A DNA stretch of 63,704 bases from Kofleriaceae bacterium (GTDB taxonomy: Bacteria; Myxococcota_A; Polyangia; Haliangiales; Haliangiaceae). Below, one piece after another: positions 1-11,648 of this stretch; the first letter of the stretch is position 1; each line of letters opens with the position of its first letter. The notes under the pieces are model-generated. The model made no database searches, was not told the DNA's origin, and worked only from the letters and a program-made list of their open reading frames with translations. Where the stretch lies: contig JAGPCO010000029.1 of the NCBI GenBank assembly GCA_018058095.1, forward strand, positions 1 through 63,704, in the 5' to 3' direction. A program made the translations under genes and the position numbers.

Positions 1-2
1 CG

Positions 3-1592
3 GCCGCGCCGGTCACCGCGCCGCCGGCCCGCGCCGTCGACGGAGCGCCGGTCGCGGTCGCGGTCTTGGTCGAGTCCCCACCCGCCGCGGCGCCCGAGCC
101 AGCGCCGGCGCCGGAGCCAGATCGCGACGCCGCCAGCGACGATCCGGGGGGCGAGGTGGCCACCACCGAGTTCGTGCGGGTCGTCGCCGCGACGTCGACG
201 GACGCCGAGGCCGCCTCGTTCGAACTCGCGCCGGCGCCAGGGGACGCCGAGGCCGCCCACGTCGAGCCGATGCCGGAGTTCGCGCCGACGCCGGAGCCCG
301 CGCCGGAGCCCGCGCCGGAGCCGATGCCGGAGCCGATGCCGGAGCCGATGCCGGAGCCGGAGCCGATGCCGGAGCCGATGCCGATGCCGGAGCCGATGCC
401 GGAGCCGGAGCCGGAGCCGATGCCGGAGCCGGAGCCGATGCCGGAGCCGGAGCCCGCGCCGATGCCGGCCGAGCCGATGCCGGAGCCGCCGTCGGCCGAG
501 GCCGCGCCCGTCGAGCCGACGCCGGCACCGGTGCCTACACCCGTGCCGACACCCGCGCCAAGGCCCGTGCCGGCGGCGAGCTGGGAGGATGACCTCGACG
601 TCGACGAGCTGTTCGCGGCGATGACCGATGACGCCGCGCCGGCCGCGCCTGCTGCCGCCGAGCCTGCCGCCGCCGAGGTGCGGGTCGAGGTCGCCGTTGC
701 CGTCGCGGACGCCCGGGTCGAGGTCACCGCCGGTGCTGTCGAGCAGGACGTCGAAGACGACGACGTGCCGGTCGAGATCTCCGAGGTTCGCGTCGAGGAC
801 GCCGAGCTGCCCGTCGACGACGCCGAGCTGCCCGTCGACGACGCCGACGCCGCCGATGCCCCGGTCGAGATCGCCGAGGCCCTGGTCGCCGACGGCGCCG
901 CCGCTGACGACGACGACGATGAACTCCCGGTCGAGGTCGAGGTCGACGACGACGGCCCGGCCGAGCCGCACGACCGCCCGGCCCCGGCGCGTGGCGACGA
1001 CGAGGCTGCCGCCGCGGCCGACGACGAACGGCTCGCCGCGGCGCTGGCCGCCATCGACGACGCGCTGGCGGCGGGGGATCTGCGCGGCGCTCGCCAGCGC
1101 GCCGACGCGCTGGTCGATCACGCGCCCGAGCCGGCGGCGCAGTGCGCGGCGCTGTCGGCCCAGGCCCGGGTCGCGCTGGCCCAGGACGACCTCATCGCCG
1201 CCCGCGCCGCCTGCGAGATGTGGGTCGTCGTCGCCCGCGCCGAGGCCGACAGCGGCGAGCTGCCGTCGGCGCTGGTCGAGCTGTCGGAGGCGTTCGACCG
1301 CCTCGGCGCGGTGGCCGAGCTGCAGGGCGACTGGGCCTGCGTGTTGACCGCCGCCGGCCCCGACGGCCGGGCCGGCGTCCTGCGCGTGCTGCGCCAGCGC
1401 TTCGGCGATGACGTGCGGCTGCTGACCGACCTCGGCGCCAGCCTGGCCCGCGCCGGCCGCGCCGCCGGCCAGCTCGGCCAGGTCGGCGCGCGCCGGATCC
1501 TCACCCTGCTCGAGGTCGAGGTCGGCGCCGCGCTGGCCGCGGCCCGGGCCGACGACGCCCTGTTGCTCGGCGGGGAGGACGACCATGACTGA
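3..1592 (+). CDS. Pro-Glu-rich protein with helical C-terminus (5' partial)
   Basis: The frame is open from the left edge, so the true start may lie outside the window; the first start-like codon inside is TTG at 66. The N-terminal half is low complexity, made of alternating Pro-Glu and Pro-Met-Pro-Glu. A Val/Asp/Glu-rich stretch follows (about 690-960). The last 190 residues (about 1010-1592) are Ala/Leu-rich helices with TPR-like periodicity. I do not recognise the protein. The layout, an extended Pro-rich spacer followed by a helical interaction module, resembles bacterial scaffold or motility proteins, but that is only an analogy. Its stop codon overlaps the ATG of the next gene, so the two are probably translated together. 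Confidence 0.6.
   Translation, partial: AAPVTAPPARAVDGAPVAVAVLVESPPAAAPEPAPAPEPDRDAASDDPGGEVATTEFVRVVAATSTDAEAASFELAPAPGDAEAAHVEPMPEFAPTPEPAPEPAPEPMPEPMPEPMPEPEPMPEPMPMPEPMPEPEPEPMPEPEPMPEPEPAPMPAEPMPEPPSAEAAPVEPTPAPVPTPVPTPAPRPVPAASWEDDLDVDELFAAMTDDAAPAAPAAAEPAAAEVRVEVAVAVADARVEVTAGAVEQDVEDDDVPVEISEVRVEDAELPVDDAELPVDDADAADAPVEIAEALVADGAAADDDDDELPVEVEVDDDGPAEPHDRPAPARGDDEAAAAADDERLAAALAAIDDALAAGDLRGARQRADALVDHAPEPAAQCAALSAQARVALAQDDLIAARAACEMWVVVARAEADSGELPSALVELSEAFDRLGAVAELQGDWACVLTAAGPDGRAGVLRVLRQRFGDDVRLLTDLGASLARAGRAAGQLGQVGARRILTLLEVEVGAALAAARADDALLLGGEDDHD
288..488 (+). repeat. In-frame tandem repeat coding PEP/PEPM units
   Basis: Imperfect repeats of the 6-base unit CCGGAG alternate with CCGATG and CCCGCG, often forming 12- and 18-base blocks such as CCGGAGCCGATG. 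They encode Pro-Glu-Pro-Met and Pro-Glu-Pro-Glu runs. All units are multiples of three, so gain or loss of a unit changes protein length without shifting the frame. Confidence 0.8.
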
Positions 1593-3444
1593 CAACGCAT
1601 CGCGTGCGATCGGGCTGGTCGCGCGCACCGCCCCCGTGCACTTCGCGTTCGCCGTGGTCCGGCTGCGCCAGCCCGCCGATCGACCGGCCCTGCTGGCGCT
1701 CGGCCACGCCCTGGCCAGCGTGGCCGGGGACGCCCTGCCGGCCTGGCTGGCCACCATCCCGGCCGAGCTGCCGGCGGCGGTGCGCTGGGTCGTGGTGCCG
1801 TGGCAGCCGGCGCTGGGGCCGGCCCTGGCCGCGCAGCGCGAGGCCGTGCTGGCCGCGCAGGACCGGCACGGCATCGACCGCGCCTGGTTCCACCAGTCCA
1901 CCACCCGGCTGCGCGCCGACGTCGACGACCTGCCCGCCGACGCCGCCGGGGGCGACCCCGACGACGACGATCGGCGCTGGACCGCGGGGCCGCCGCCGCG
2001 CCGCCCGGCCGCGCCATTGCCGGTCGATGGCCTGGCCGCCATCGACGAGCGCGCGGCCGGCGCCGACCTCGGCATCGCCCTCAAGCTGGCCGCGCCGCCC
2101 GAGCCCGGGCAGGACAGCGTGCTGCACGCCTTCCTGTCGCTGTGGCTGGCGCCGTACGAGGGCGCCGTCGGCCAGGCCGGCGTCGTCGTCGACGAGGCGC
2201 ACGGCGCGGTGCAGCTGTGGGCGAGCGGCCTGACCGGCGCGATCGACACCCTGCACCTGGTCGAGCACCTGTTCGCGGTGGTCGGTGCGCTGCACGAGGT
2301 CGTGCCGCTGGTGCACGGTCGGTTCGGCGCGCCCTCGATCGAGGCGCGGCGCGAGGCAGCGCCGTTCGTGTTCGCCGGCAACCCGCTGCTGGCGACGTGG
2401 CTGGAGGAGGGCGGGCGCGGGGTCGACGCGGCGCTGGCCCAGCCCGGGCCGTGGTCGGCGCGCGAGCAGGCCCACATGCTGCGCGAGCTGGCCATCAAGG
2501 TCACGACCCCGGTGGCCACCTTGCCCGGGCTCGACGAGGAGTTCGAGGCGCTGGTGGCCGACACCGAGGAGCCGGCGCCGGTCGCGCCCCCCGCCGCGGC
2601 GCCGCCGCGCCGGCGCGCACCGGCGGTGCTGGCGGCCGAGCTGCTGGCCGAACGCGCCGCCGCCGACCTGCTGCACCGGCGCGGCCTCGACGTGTTGCGG
2701 CCGCTCCTGGCCCAGCCCGACCCGGGCGAGGTCCGGCGGGCGCGGGTGGTGCGCATCGTCGGCGCCGCCGGTGATCCGGCCGCCGTGCCCGACCTGGTCG
2801 CGGTGCTGGAGGCGTGCGCCAACCCCGACGGCCTCACCCCGTCGGGCCGGCCCGAGCTGGTGGCGGCGGTGGTCGACGCCCTGGCCACGCTGGCCCACCC
2901 GATGGCCATCACCGCGCTGGCCGACCTGGTGGTCGGCTCCGGCGCCGCGCTCGACCCGGTCCGGGCCCCGGCCCTGGCCGCGCTCGCCGCCTGCCTGCTG
3001 GCACCTGGCGGGCGCCGGCCGATCTCCGACAAGGTCGTCACCGCCGGCCTGGCCCTGACCCGCAGCAGCGACGACCTCGCCGCCGCCAGCGCGATCTGGG
3101 CGATGGCTCGGCTGGCCTCGACCCAGGAGCCGACCCGGCTCGGCCGCGTGCGCGCCGCGCTCGAGGCGACGACGGCGAGCGCGCCGGCGCCGCGCCTGGC
3201 CCGGCAGGCCGGGCTGCGCTGGCTGGGGGCGTCGGTGGCCGGCTACGCCGACGAGCTGAGCGCGCTGGTGCGGGCCCACCTCGAGGCCGGCCAGCACCAG
3301 GCCGCCGCGGTGCTGGCCGCGCTGGCCGAGCCCTGGCCCGGGGAGCTGGCGGCGCCGACGCTGGCGGCGCTGTCCGAGGCGCCGCCGCTGGCGCTGCGCG
3401 TGCTGGCGCGCCGGGTCCGGACCGGCCGCGGGGGGCGCCGGTGA
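1585..3444 (+). CDS. HEAT-repeat-like protein of unknown function
   Basis: A 619-residue protein starting at the ATG that overlaps the upstream stop codon (ATGACTGA). There is no signal peptide or clear membrane segment, so it is probably cytoplasmic. Residues from about 350 to the end are Ala/Leu-rich paired helices with motifs such as [20 protein letters not shown], as expected for HEAT or PBS-lyase-type HEAT repeats that act as protein-binding scaffolds. The N-terminal 340 residues match no family I know. Coupling to the Pro-Glu-rich gene suggests one complex. Function unassigned. Confidence 0.6.
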   Translation: MTDNASRAIGLVARTAPVHFAFAVVRLRQPADRPALLALGHALASVAGDALPAWLATIPAELPAAVRWVVVPWQPALGPALAAQREAVLAAQDRHGIDRAWFHQSTTRLRADVDDLPADAAGGDPDDDDRRWTAGPPPRRPAAPLPVDGLAAIDERAAGADLGIALKLAAPPEPGQDSVLHAFLSLWLAPYEGAVGQAGVVVDEAHGAVQLWASGLTGAIDTLHLVEHLFAVVGALHEVVPLVHGRFGAPSIEARREAAPFVFAGNPLLATWLEEGGRGVDAALAQPGPWSAREQAHMLRELAIKVTTPVATLPGLDEEFEALVADTEEPAPVAPPAAAPPRRRAPAVLAAELLAERAAADLLHRRGLDVLRPLLAQPDPGEVRRARVVRIVGAAGDPAAVPDLVAVLEACANPDGLTPSGRPELVAAVVDALATLAHPMAITALADLVVGSGAALDPVRAPALAALAACLLAPGGRRPISDKVVTAGLALTRSSDDLAAASAIWAMARLASTQEPTRLGRVRAALEATTASAPAPRLARQAGLRWLGASVAGYADELSALVRAHLEAGQHQAAAVLAALAEPWPGELAAPTLAALSEAPPLALRVLARRVRTGRGGRR

Positions 3445-3481
3445 TCCGGCCGCGCGCGCCCGGCGCGGCGAGGCCCGCGCG

Positions 3482-5056
3482 ATGAGCGGCGCCACCGCCT
3501 GGTCCGAGCTCGAGGTCACCATCGAGCTCGGCCTCGACGAGCCCGACGACGCCAGCGCCATCCGCGCCCGCGTCGGCGCGCTGCTCGGCCAGCCCGCCGC
3601 CAGCCTGCCGCCGCTCGAGGTCAAGAAGCGCTCGATCGACGCCCGGCGCGGCCGGGTCCGCTTCCACTTGCTCGTCGGCGCCGCCGATCCGTCGCCGCCG
3701 CCGCTGGCCGATCCGCCGCTGCGCCCGGTCGCCGGCCGCCCGGTGATCATCGTCGGCGCCGGCCCGGCCGGGCTGTTCTGCGCCTACCAGCTGGCTCGCG
3801 CTGGCGTGCCGGCCATCGTCCTCGATCGCGGCAAGCCGGTGCAGGCGCGCCGGCGCGACCTCAAGGGCCTGACCCAGCACGGTCAGGTCGACCCCGACAG
3901 CAACTACTGCTTCGGCGAGGGCGGGGCTGGCACCTACTCCGACGGCAAGCTGTACACGCGCGCGCACAAGCGCGGCGACATCCGCGACGTGCTCGAGATC
4001 CTCGTCGCCCACGGCGCGCCGGCCGAGATCCTGGTCGACGCCCGCCCGCACATCGGCTCCAACCGCCTGCCCAAGGTCATCACCGGCCTGCGCGAGCACC
4101 TCGAGCAGGTCGGCAGCCAGGTCCGTTTCGGCGCCCGCGTCACCGGCCTGCGTGTCGACGGCGGGCGCGTCCACGGCGTGCGCCTGGCCGCCGGCGAGGA
4201 CCTCGACGCGTCCGAGGTCGTGCTGGCGACCGGCCACTCGGCGCGCGACGTGTACACGCTGGCGGTGGCCGCCGGCGTCGTCGCCCTGCCCAAGGAGTTC
4301 GCGCTCGGCGTGCGGGTCGAGCACCCGCAGGCCATGGTCGACCGCGCCCAGTACGGCGGCGCCGGCGCGCCGCGCCACCCGCGCCTGCCGGCGGCGGCGT
4401 ACCGGCTGGCCCACACGCCGGCGCCCGGTCGCGGCGTGTTCTCGTTCTGCATGTGCCCGGGCGGCTGGATCGTGCCGGCCGCGACCGAGGCCGACGGCGT
4501 CGTCGTCAACGGCATGAGCCTGTCGCGGCGCGACTCGCCGTTCGCCAACTCCGGCCTGGTGCTCAGCGTCGGCCTGGGCGATCTCGACCTGGCGCGGGAT
4601 CCGTTCGCCGGCATCACCCTGCAGCGCCGGCTCGAGCAGGCCGCGGCCGTCGCCGGCGGCGGCCACCTGCGCGCGCCGGCGACGCGGGTCGCCGACTTCC
4701 TGGCCGGGCGCGGCTCGACCACCACGCCGCCCTCCAGCTACGAGCCGGGCCTGACCGCCGTCGACCTGGCCGAGGTCCTGGGCGCCTCCGGCCTGCCGCT
4801 GGCCCAGCGCCTGCGCGACGCCCTGCGCGTCTTCGCCGGCCAGCTGCGCGGCTTCGACGCCGCCGACGGCGTCCTGGTCGGCGTCGAGTCGCGCACCTCG
4901 AGCCCGCTGCGCCTGCCGCGCGATCCGGCCCTGCTCACCGCCCACGGTGTGGCCGGCCTGTACCCGACCGGCGAGGGCGCCGGTTACGCCGGCGGCATCG
5001 TCAGCGCCGCCCTCGACGGCATCCGCGTCGCCCGCGCCATCCTCGCCGCGCGGTAG
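3482..5056 (+). CDS. FAD-dependent oxidoreductase (COG2509-like)
   Basis: A 524-residue flavoprotein. A short N-terminal domain (about 1-85) precedes a Rossmann dinucleotide-binding motif GAGPAG at residues 92-97 and the aspartate-ended second strand (IVLDRGK). Also visible are NYCFGEGGAGTYSDGKLYTR, a conserved block of the COG2509 uncharacterised FAD-dependent dehydrogenases, and a C-terminal FAD block around YPTGEGAGYAGGI. Length and order fit that family; the substrate is unknown. It lies 37 bases after the HEAT-like gene and may share its transcript. The following intergenic stretch holds a short inverted repeat (GTCCGG CCCG CCGGAC, 5134-5149) but no T-run. Confidence 0.85.
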   Translation: MSGATAWSELEVTIELGLDEPDDASAIRARVGALLGQPAASLPPLEVKKRSIDARRGRVRFHLLVGAADPSPPPLADPPLRPVAGRPVIIVGAGPAGLFCAYQLARAGVPAIVLDRGKPVQARRRDLKGLTQHGQVDPDSNYCFGEGGAGTYSDGKLYTRAHKRGDIRDVLEILVAHGAPAEILVDARPHIGSNRLPKVITGLREHLEQVGSQVRFGARVTGLRVDGGRVHGVRLAAGEDLDASEVVLATGHSARDVYTLAVAAGVVALPKEFALGVRVEHPQAMVDRAQYGGAGAPRHPRLPAAAYRLAHTPAPGRGVFSFCMCPGGWIVPAATEADGVVVNGMSLSRRDSPFANSGLVLSVGLGDLDLARDPFAGITLQRRLEQAAAVAGGGHLRAPATRVADFLAGRGSTTTPPSSYEPGLTAVDLAEVLGASGLPLAQRLRDALRVFAGQLRGFDAADGVLVGVESRTSSPLRLPRDPALLTAHGVAGLYPTGEGAGYAGGIVSAALDGIRVARAILAAR

Positions 5057-5249
5057 CGGCTCCGCGCCCCTGCCGGACCCGCCGCCCGCGCCTCGAACCT
5101 TTCGTCTCCTTCCGCACCCTTGCGCCTCGACCCGTCCGGCCCGCCGGACACTCCCGTCCGCCCCGTCCGCCCGCCGCCCACTCCCGGACACCGCCTCCCA
5201 GCGATCTCGGTCGCTTGGCCGCAGGCTCCGCGCCTCGCCGCGGCTCCGA

Positions 5250-7379
5250 TCAGGTCGTCACGACCCGATCCTCCGGGCCGAATCCCGTAGGCTGCAAGCC
5301 AAGCACCTCGGCAGGTGAGACCTTGAACAAGGCGAGGTGCAAGGCCTCATGCATCGCCTGCGCCGAAGGGCATCCGGTATAGGTCTCGTCCAACACATAG
5401 GGGCGAATGCTCAAGCCAATCTTGTTGAGATCTGGACTCGACACTCCTCCACTGATAGCAACCCCCGGCTCCCAGAGCAGGTATTTGAAACGCCCATTCG
5501 AGATGACTTCTACCTGGAAAAACGTCCGAAGAGCGGTCGGTTGACAAGTGTATGCAGCAGTCAGGAGCGACTGAATTCCGAGGCGGCCAAGCGGGTCACG
5601 GCATTCGCCTCGACTTATGCAGGCGAAGAGATCGATTGCAGCTCGATTTATCGCACTCGCAACCCTCTCGCCGAGAGGGTCACAATCGACTCGTGGCCGG
5701 TCGCGCGGAAATATCGACTCTTGGCCCGTGGGATCCGAAAGCGTAGTTCCCCGAGCTCGAGCGTAGGTGTATTGCTCTGGGTCGGTCCGCCCGCTGCGGT
5801 CGAGGCCATCCGGCTGCAGATACGCGCCCATCAGCGGGTCGTAGACGCGCCACTGATTCAGTATCAGCGGCGGGCGGGTGTGCGCGTATCCGGCGCCGGA
5901 GGCGTACGCCGCGGTGGAGTCGACGCCGGCGGTGGCGCCGTTGGTCGCGACGCGCTCGAGGGTGAGCTGGCCGGGCAACCCGAACGGCATGTACATGTCC
6001 GCGCCACCGACCTGGGTGACGACCTGACGCCAGCCGCTGGCGTCGTAGCGTGCCGATAGGTCCTTCACGCCCTGGATGGTCACCATGTTGTAGATGAGCC
6101 CGCGCTCGTCGAACTCGGACCAGTAGCGTTGCACGACTGGCGCGGCGGTGCCGACCTTCTTCTCACGGGTGGCGGCCACGACCTGGTCGCCCAGGTAGTG
6201 GTAGTGCCAGGTCCAGATCTTGCGCTGGGTGACCTGGCCGGGGTTGTCGTCGACCCGCATCGAGATGAGCCGGCTGGAGTCGTCCCAGTACCACTCGTAC
6301 AGGATGGCCACGCCGCTGCCGGTCTGAAAGCTCATGGTCAGCGGTCGACCCTCGTGGTCGTAGTTGACGCTGGTTACGTAGGCCGCGTTGGTCGGGGTCT
6401 GACCGGTGATGGTGCCGAGCTGGCCGTTGGGCAGGTAGGTGTAGTCGCGCCGGCTACGGGTGGCGTCGAACGCGTCGTACTCGAACGAGCGCCGACCCAG
6501 CGCGTCGTGGCCAACGACCATGGTGTTGGAGCCGGCCGCGTCGCGCGTGAAGGTCTGCACCTGTCCCGAGCCCCCGGCATAGGTGCTGACGTCGCCGTCG
6601 AGGGTGTTGTAGTCGGCGCGCCTGATGTGCGCCACGCTGCGCACGTCGGGCGGGGCGGTCGCGCTGGCGCCGTCGTGGTAGGTGAACAGGCCGCCCATCT
6701 TGAGCTTCTTGGTGCCGCAATCGGCCGCGGCCGGCTGGGTCGTCGCGTCGCCGCGGGCCTCGCAGGTCAGCCGGAGCAGCGCGTCGTAGCCGTAGTAGCG
6801 CGAGGTGAGCTTGCTGGTCAGCGCGGTCTCGGTGCGCGTCGCGAGCAGGCCAGCCTTGGTGTAGCCGAAGTCCTGCGACAGGTCCCAGGCGTCGGTGGCG
6901 CCGTCGAGCAGCCAGCGCAGCCCGCTCAGGGCTCCGTCGCTTCGATACAGCGCCTGGAACTTGAGGGTCCGGTTCACGGTGGGGACGAGGACGGCGGTGG
7001 TGTAGCCGGACACGCCGCCGAAGGCCTGGTAGGAGATGGCCGACAGCACCGGCGACCCGCCCTTGGTCGTCAGGCTCGTCGGCAGCCCGGTGGAGGTCGA
7101 CAGGGTGTACGCGGTGCCGAAGCCGGTGTTGAGAGGCGACCCGGCCTCGAGCGTGCGGCCGCCCGGGGTGGTGACGTAGCTCATCGTCACCGCGGTCCCG
7201 TAGCTCGAGGTCGCGCCGGTCGTGGTCTGCGAGGCCAGGGCCACGCTGGCGACCCGGCCTTGCGCGTCGTAGTTGTACCAGCGGCCGCGCTTGACGGTGG
7301 CGCCGCCGCTGCAGTGCAGGTGGGTGCGGGCGTCAGGTGCCCCGGTTCGTTGACGCGCCGCGCGCGAGGTCGCTATCAT
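5250..7379 (-). CDS. Truncated Rhs/YD-repeat protein with HExxH C-terminal tip
   Basis: About 709 residues if read from ATG at 7379. It shows YD-repeat strands (NYDAQGRVASV, NYDHEGRPLTM, YTYLPNGQLG) and the Rhs core (VYDPLMGAYLQPDG, ending near LSDPTGQE). The variable tip is the last ~157 residues and contains HEALH at about 677-681, a zincin-type HExxH motif, plus several cysteines. Rhs proteins usually exceed 1,200 residues and begin with a secretion or envelope region; none is present, and the frame upstream of 7379 is antisense to another gene. The DNA coding the tip (about 5253-5723) is visibly richer in A/T than its surroundings, as is usual for exchanged Rhs tips. No immunity-sized gene follows. 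Probably a 5'-truncated remnant or displaced cassette. Confidence 0.7.
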   Translation of the reverse strand: MIATSRAARQRTGAPDARTHLHCSGGATVKRGRWYNYDAQGRVASVALASQTTTGATSSYGTAVTMSYVTTPGGRTLEAGSPLNTGFGTAYTLSTSTGLPTSLTTKGGSPVLSAISYQAFGGVSGYTTAVLVPTVNRTLKFQALYRSDGALSGLRWLLDGATDAWDLSQDFGYTKAGLLATRTETALTSKLTSRYYGYDALLRLTCEARGDATTQPAAADCGTKKLKMGGLFTYHDGASATAPPDVRSVAHIRRADYNTLDGDVSTYAGGSGQVQTFTRDAAGSNTMVVGHDALGRRSFEYDAFDATRSRRDYTYLPNGQLGTITGQTPTNAAYVTSVNYDHEGRPLTMSFQTGSGVAILYEWYWDDSSRLISMRVDDNPGQVTQRKIWTWHYHYLGDQVVAATREKKVGTAAPVVQRYWSEFDERGLIYNMVTIQGVKDLSARYDASGWRQVVTQVGGADMYMPFGLPGQLTLERVATNGATAGVDSTAAYASGAGYAHTRPPLILNQWRVYDPLMGAYLQPDGLDRSGRTDPEQYTYARARGTTLSDPTGQESIFPRDRPRVDCDPLGERVASAINRAAIDLFACISRGECRDPLGRLGIQSLLTAAYTCQPTALRTFFQVEVISNGRFKYLLWEPGVAISGGVSSPDLNKIGLSIRPYVLDETYTGCPSAQAMHEALHLALFKVSPAEVLGLQPTGFGPEDRVVTT
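7350..7379 (+). promoter_or_regulatory. Sigma70-type promoter of the envelope operon
   Basis: TTGACG at 7350-7355 and TATCAT at 7374-7379 are separated by 18 bases. The predicted transcription start is near 7386, about 20 bases before the TTG start of the first lipoprotein gene, with a GGGGGAAGG ribosome-binding site between. The -10 box overlaps the only ATG available to the opposing Rhs frame. Confidence 0.65.
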
Positions 7380-7406
7380 CGTCCCACTCTGACCTGGGGG
7401 AAGGTC

Positions 7407-8456
7407 TTGGTTCGTAGTCGTCGTGCAGTTCGCGATGGGGGTGGGGGCCGCACGCTGGTGCGCGGCCTCGCCGTGGCCGCGGCCGTCGGTGGCGGCGCCT
7501 GCGTCGAGCCGTTCCGCGGCTCCAACATCCAGATCGACTTCTCGTCGGCCACCCACGTCGCCGGCACCCCGGGCGGCTCGCTCCTGCCCAACCAGCCGCC
7601 GGCCGGCACCTACTACACGCTGTACGGCGCCGACCAGGTCCGCGCCGCCGACGGCACGGTCAGCCAGGTGTTCCTGTTCGAGATCCAGCGCTTCGAGGTC
7701 CGGCCGCTGGTCGACATCAACTCACCCTGCTACATCGACCGCGCCGGCACGCCGTACCCCGGCATCCACGCCACCCAGTTCTTCGCCAAGACCGCGGCTG
7801 ACGCCGGCATCGCCGACCCGCTGGCGCCTCCGGCCGGAGCCGATCCGGAGGTGGTGAGCCGGGTCCTGACCGCGCAGGCCCGGGCCCAGCGTATCGCCGC
7901 GCTCACCACCTACAAGGTCGTCACCTCGGCCTCGGACGCACGCTACCCGGCGCTGGCCGCGACCTGCGTCGACGACGACGCCAGCGCGCCCGCGGCCGAG
8001 ATCCCGGCGCCGACCTGCACCGGCCCGCTCGCCAACACCCGCCGCCTGGCCCTGTGCGAGGCGTTCTGGGCCGGCCATCCCGATCACTTCGAGGGCACCG
8101 ATCGGGTCCTGACCTCACCGCTGAGCGGGACCTTCTTCGGCCCGGTCACCGGCATCAACCCGATCACCAGCGCGCCGACCGGCGGCACGTCGATGTACGT
8201 CGACGAGGTGGCCGACCTCGACGCCTACGCCATCAACTGGCAGTTCAAGGACCAGGACGGCGTGGCCGGGCCCGACTATCCGGCCACCTTCGCCGACGCC
8301 GACAAGTCGGCCGTCGGCTACCCGTACATGACCGGCCTGCCCGAGGCCCGCACCCGCGGCGTCATCAACGTCCGCCTGCGCAACGCTGTCGATCCGGCGA
8401 TCGCCGCCGAGATGGCCATCTTCCCTGGCCTGGGCACCGACGATGTCCAGTTCTGA
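7407..8456 (+). CDS. Putative lipoprotein, first gene of envelope operon
   Basis: 349 residues from TTG at 7407, chosen because GGGGGAAGG lies just upstream and a promoter lies at the right distance. The N-terminus has arginines, a hydrophobic stretch (LAVAAAVGGGAC) and a lipobox-like cysteine, although the -3 position is Gly instead of Leu, so lipidation is probable but not certain. The mature part has paired cysteines and no domain I recognise. It is followed after 16 bases by a second Cys-rich exported protein, then an OmpA-type barrel and a TonB-dependent receptor, so it is likely a surface or periplasmic partner of that uptake system. Confidence 0.65.
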   Translation: MVRSRRAVRDGGGGRTLVRGLAVAAAVGGGACVEPFRGSNIQIDFSSATHVAGTPGGSLLPNQPPAGTYYTLYGADQVRAADGTVSQVFLFEIQRFEVRPLVDINSPCYIDRAGTPYPGIHATQFFAKTAADAGIADPLAPPAGADPEVVSRVLTAQARAQRIAALTTYKVVTSASDARYPALAATCVDDDASAPAAEIPAPTCTGPLANTRRLALCEAFWAGHPDHFEGTDRVLTSPLSGTFFGPVTGINPITSAPTGGTSMYVDEVADLDAYAINWQFKDQDGVAGPDYPATFADADKSAVGYPYMTGLPEARTRGVINVRLRNAVDPAIAAEMAIFPGLGTDDVQF

Positions 8457-8472
8457 CCCCCCCGGAGCGCCC

Positions 8473-9659
8473 ATGACCCGACCCCTCGCCAGTTCCCTCG
8501 CCCGGTTGGCCCGGCCCGCGCCCGGGTCGGCTCGGCGCCGCGCGCTCGGCGCGATGCTGGTGCTGGCGCCGGCCGCCATGACGGCGTCGCTGGCCCAGGT
8601 CGGCTGCAGCAGCCTCGAGTGCGCCGAGGGCACCATCGAGCGCGACGGCGTGTGCGCGCCGGCCAACGGCCAGCCCGGCGCCGCCACCTGCGGCCCCGGC
8701 ACCCAGCTCGGCGCGGGTGGCCTGTGCGAGCCGATCCTGCCGCCGGCGGTGTGTGATCCGGCCACCACCGAGGAGATCCTCGACCCCGAGACCGGCGTGA
8801 TCACCTGCCAGGGCACCGGCGGCGCCGGCTGCGCCGGCGATCTACCCGACTGCGCCACGGCGCCGCCCGGGTCGATGACCCTGTGTGGCCGCTTCGTCGA
8901 CCTGCAGTCCGACGTGCCGGTGCAGGCCCCGAGCGCGACCGGCGCGCAGTGTGTGGCCTCGACCGCGACCGGGCCGTGCTCGCTGGCCATCGCCGCCTAC
9001 AACGCCATCGCCTTCGCCACCAACCCGCTGGGCGCGACCCCGCTGCCGACGGCCGAGACCTACATCGACGACTGCGGCCGGTTCCGCCTGCGCGAGGTCA
9101 TGGTCCAGGCCTCGGTCCCGTTCGTCGGCCTCGGCGTCGACGACAGCCCGACCTCGGGCGCCGACAACGTCCGCCTGACCGGCGTTGCCTTGCCCCGCGC
9201 CGACGCCACCGCCGTGCGCAACATCGTCGCCTACACCACCCAGATCGCGACCGACATGGCGTGGACCACGTCGGCCGGGCTGACCGGCGGCACCTTCGCC
9301 GAGCAGGGCGTGTACGTGAACCTGTTTCGCCGCGCCGGCACCACCGCCGATCCGCTGGCCGGCATGCCCATCCCCGGCGTCCAGATCACCCGGTCCGGCG
9401 CGGTCGTCGCCGGCGACGACTACTACTTCTCCGACACCAGCCCGGGCGGCCGCCTCACCGTCGATCCGGCCCAGGACGCGACCGGCGCCAACGGAGTCGG
9501 CCTGATGCTGCGCTCGACCCTCGGGGCCCACTCCGGCACCGGCGGCATCCCGGCCTCGTGCCAGTTCGCCACCAACAACGGCGCCTCCATCCCGGGCGTG
9601 GTCTTCGTCCAGATCAAGCCCGCCGGCGACGCGCCCGGCATGACCTGCACCTTCCCCTG

Positions 9660-9660
<1 letters not shown>
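8473..9660 (+). CDS. Cys-rich exported protein, second gene of envelope operon
   Basis: 395 residues from ATG at 8473, with GGAG just upstream. An Arg-rich n-region and a hydrophobic segment (GAMLVLAPAAMTASLAQVGC) precede Cys-Ser-Ser, consistent with an exported lipoprotein. The next ~120 residues are Cys-rich (CAEGTIERDGVCAPANG, CGPGTQLG), resembling small disulfide-bonded EGF-like turns. The remainder is a beta-rich domain I do not recognise. The stop codon overlaps the next ATG (TGATG), indicating translational coupling with the OmpA-type protein. Confidence 0.65.

Positions 9661-11644
<1,984 letters not shown>

Positions 11645-11648
<4 letters not shown>

Noticed and set aside
5057-5249. 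A small immunity gene downstream of the Rhs tip
   Set aside because: No frame of suitable length, start signal or composition is present in this gap, and the neighbour is convergent.
6129-7406. An upstream extension of the first envelope lipoprotein by over 400 codons
   Set aside because: The extension is antisense to YD-repeat sequence and would bury the signal peptide; the promoter and ribosome-binding site support TTG 7407.
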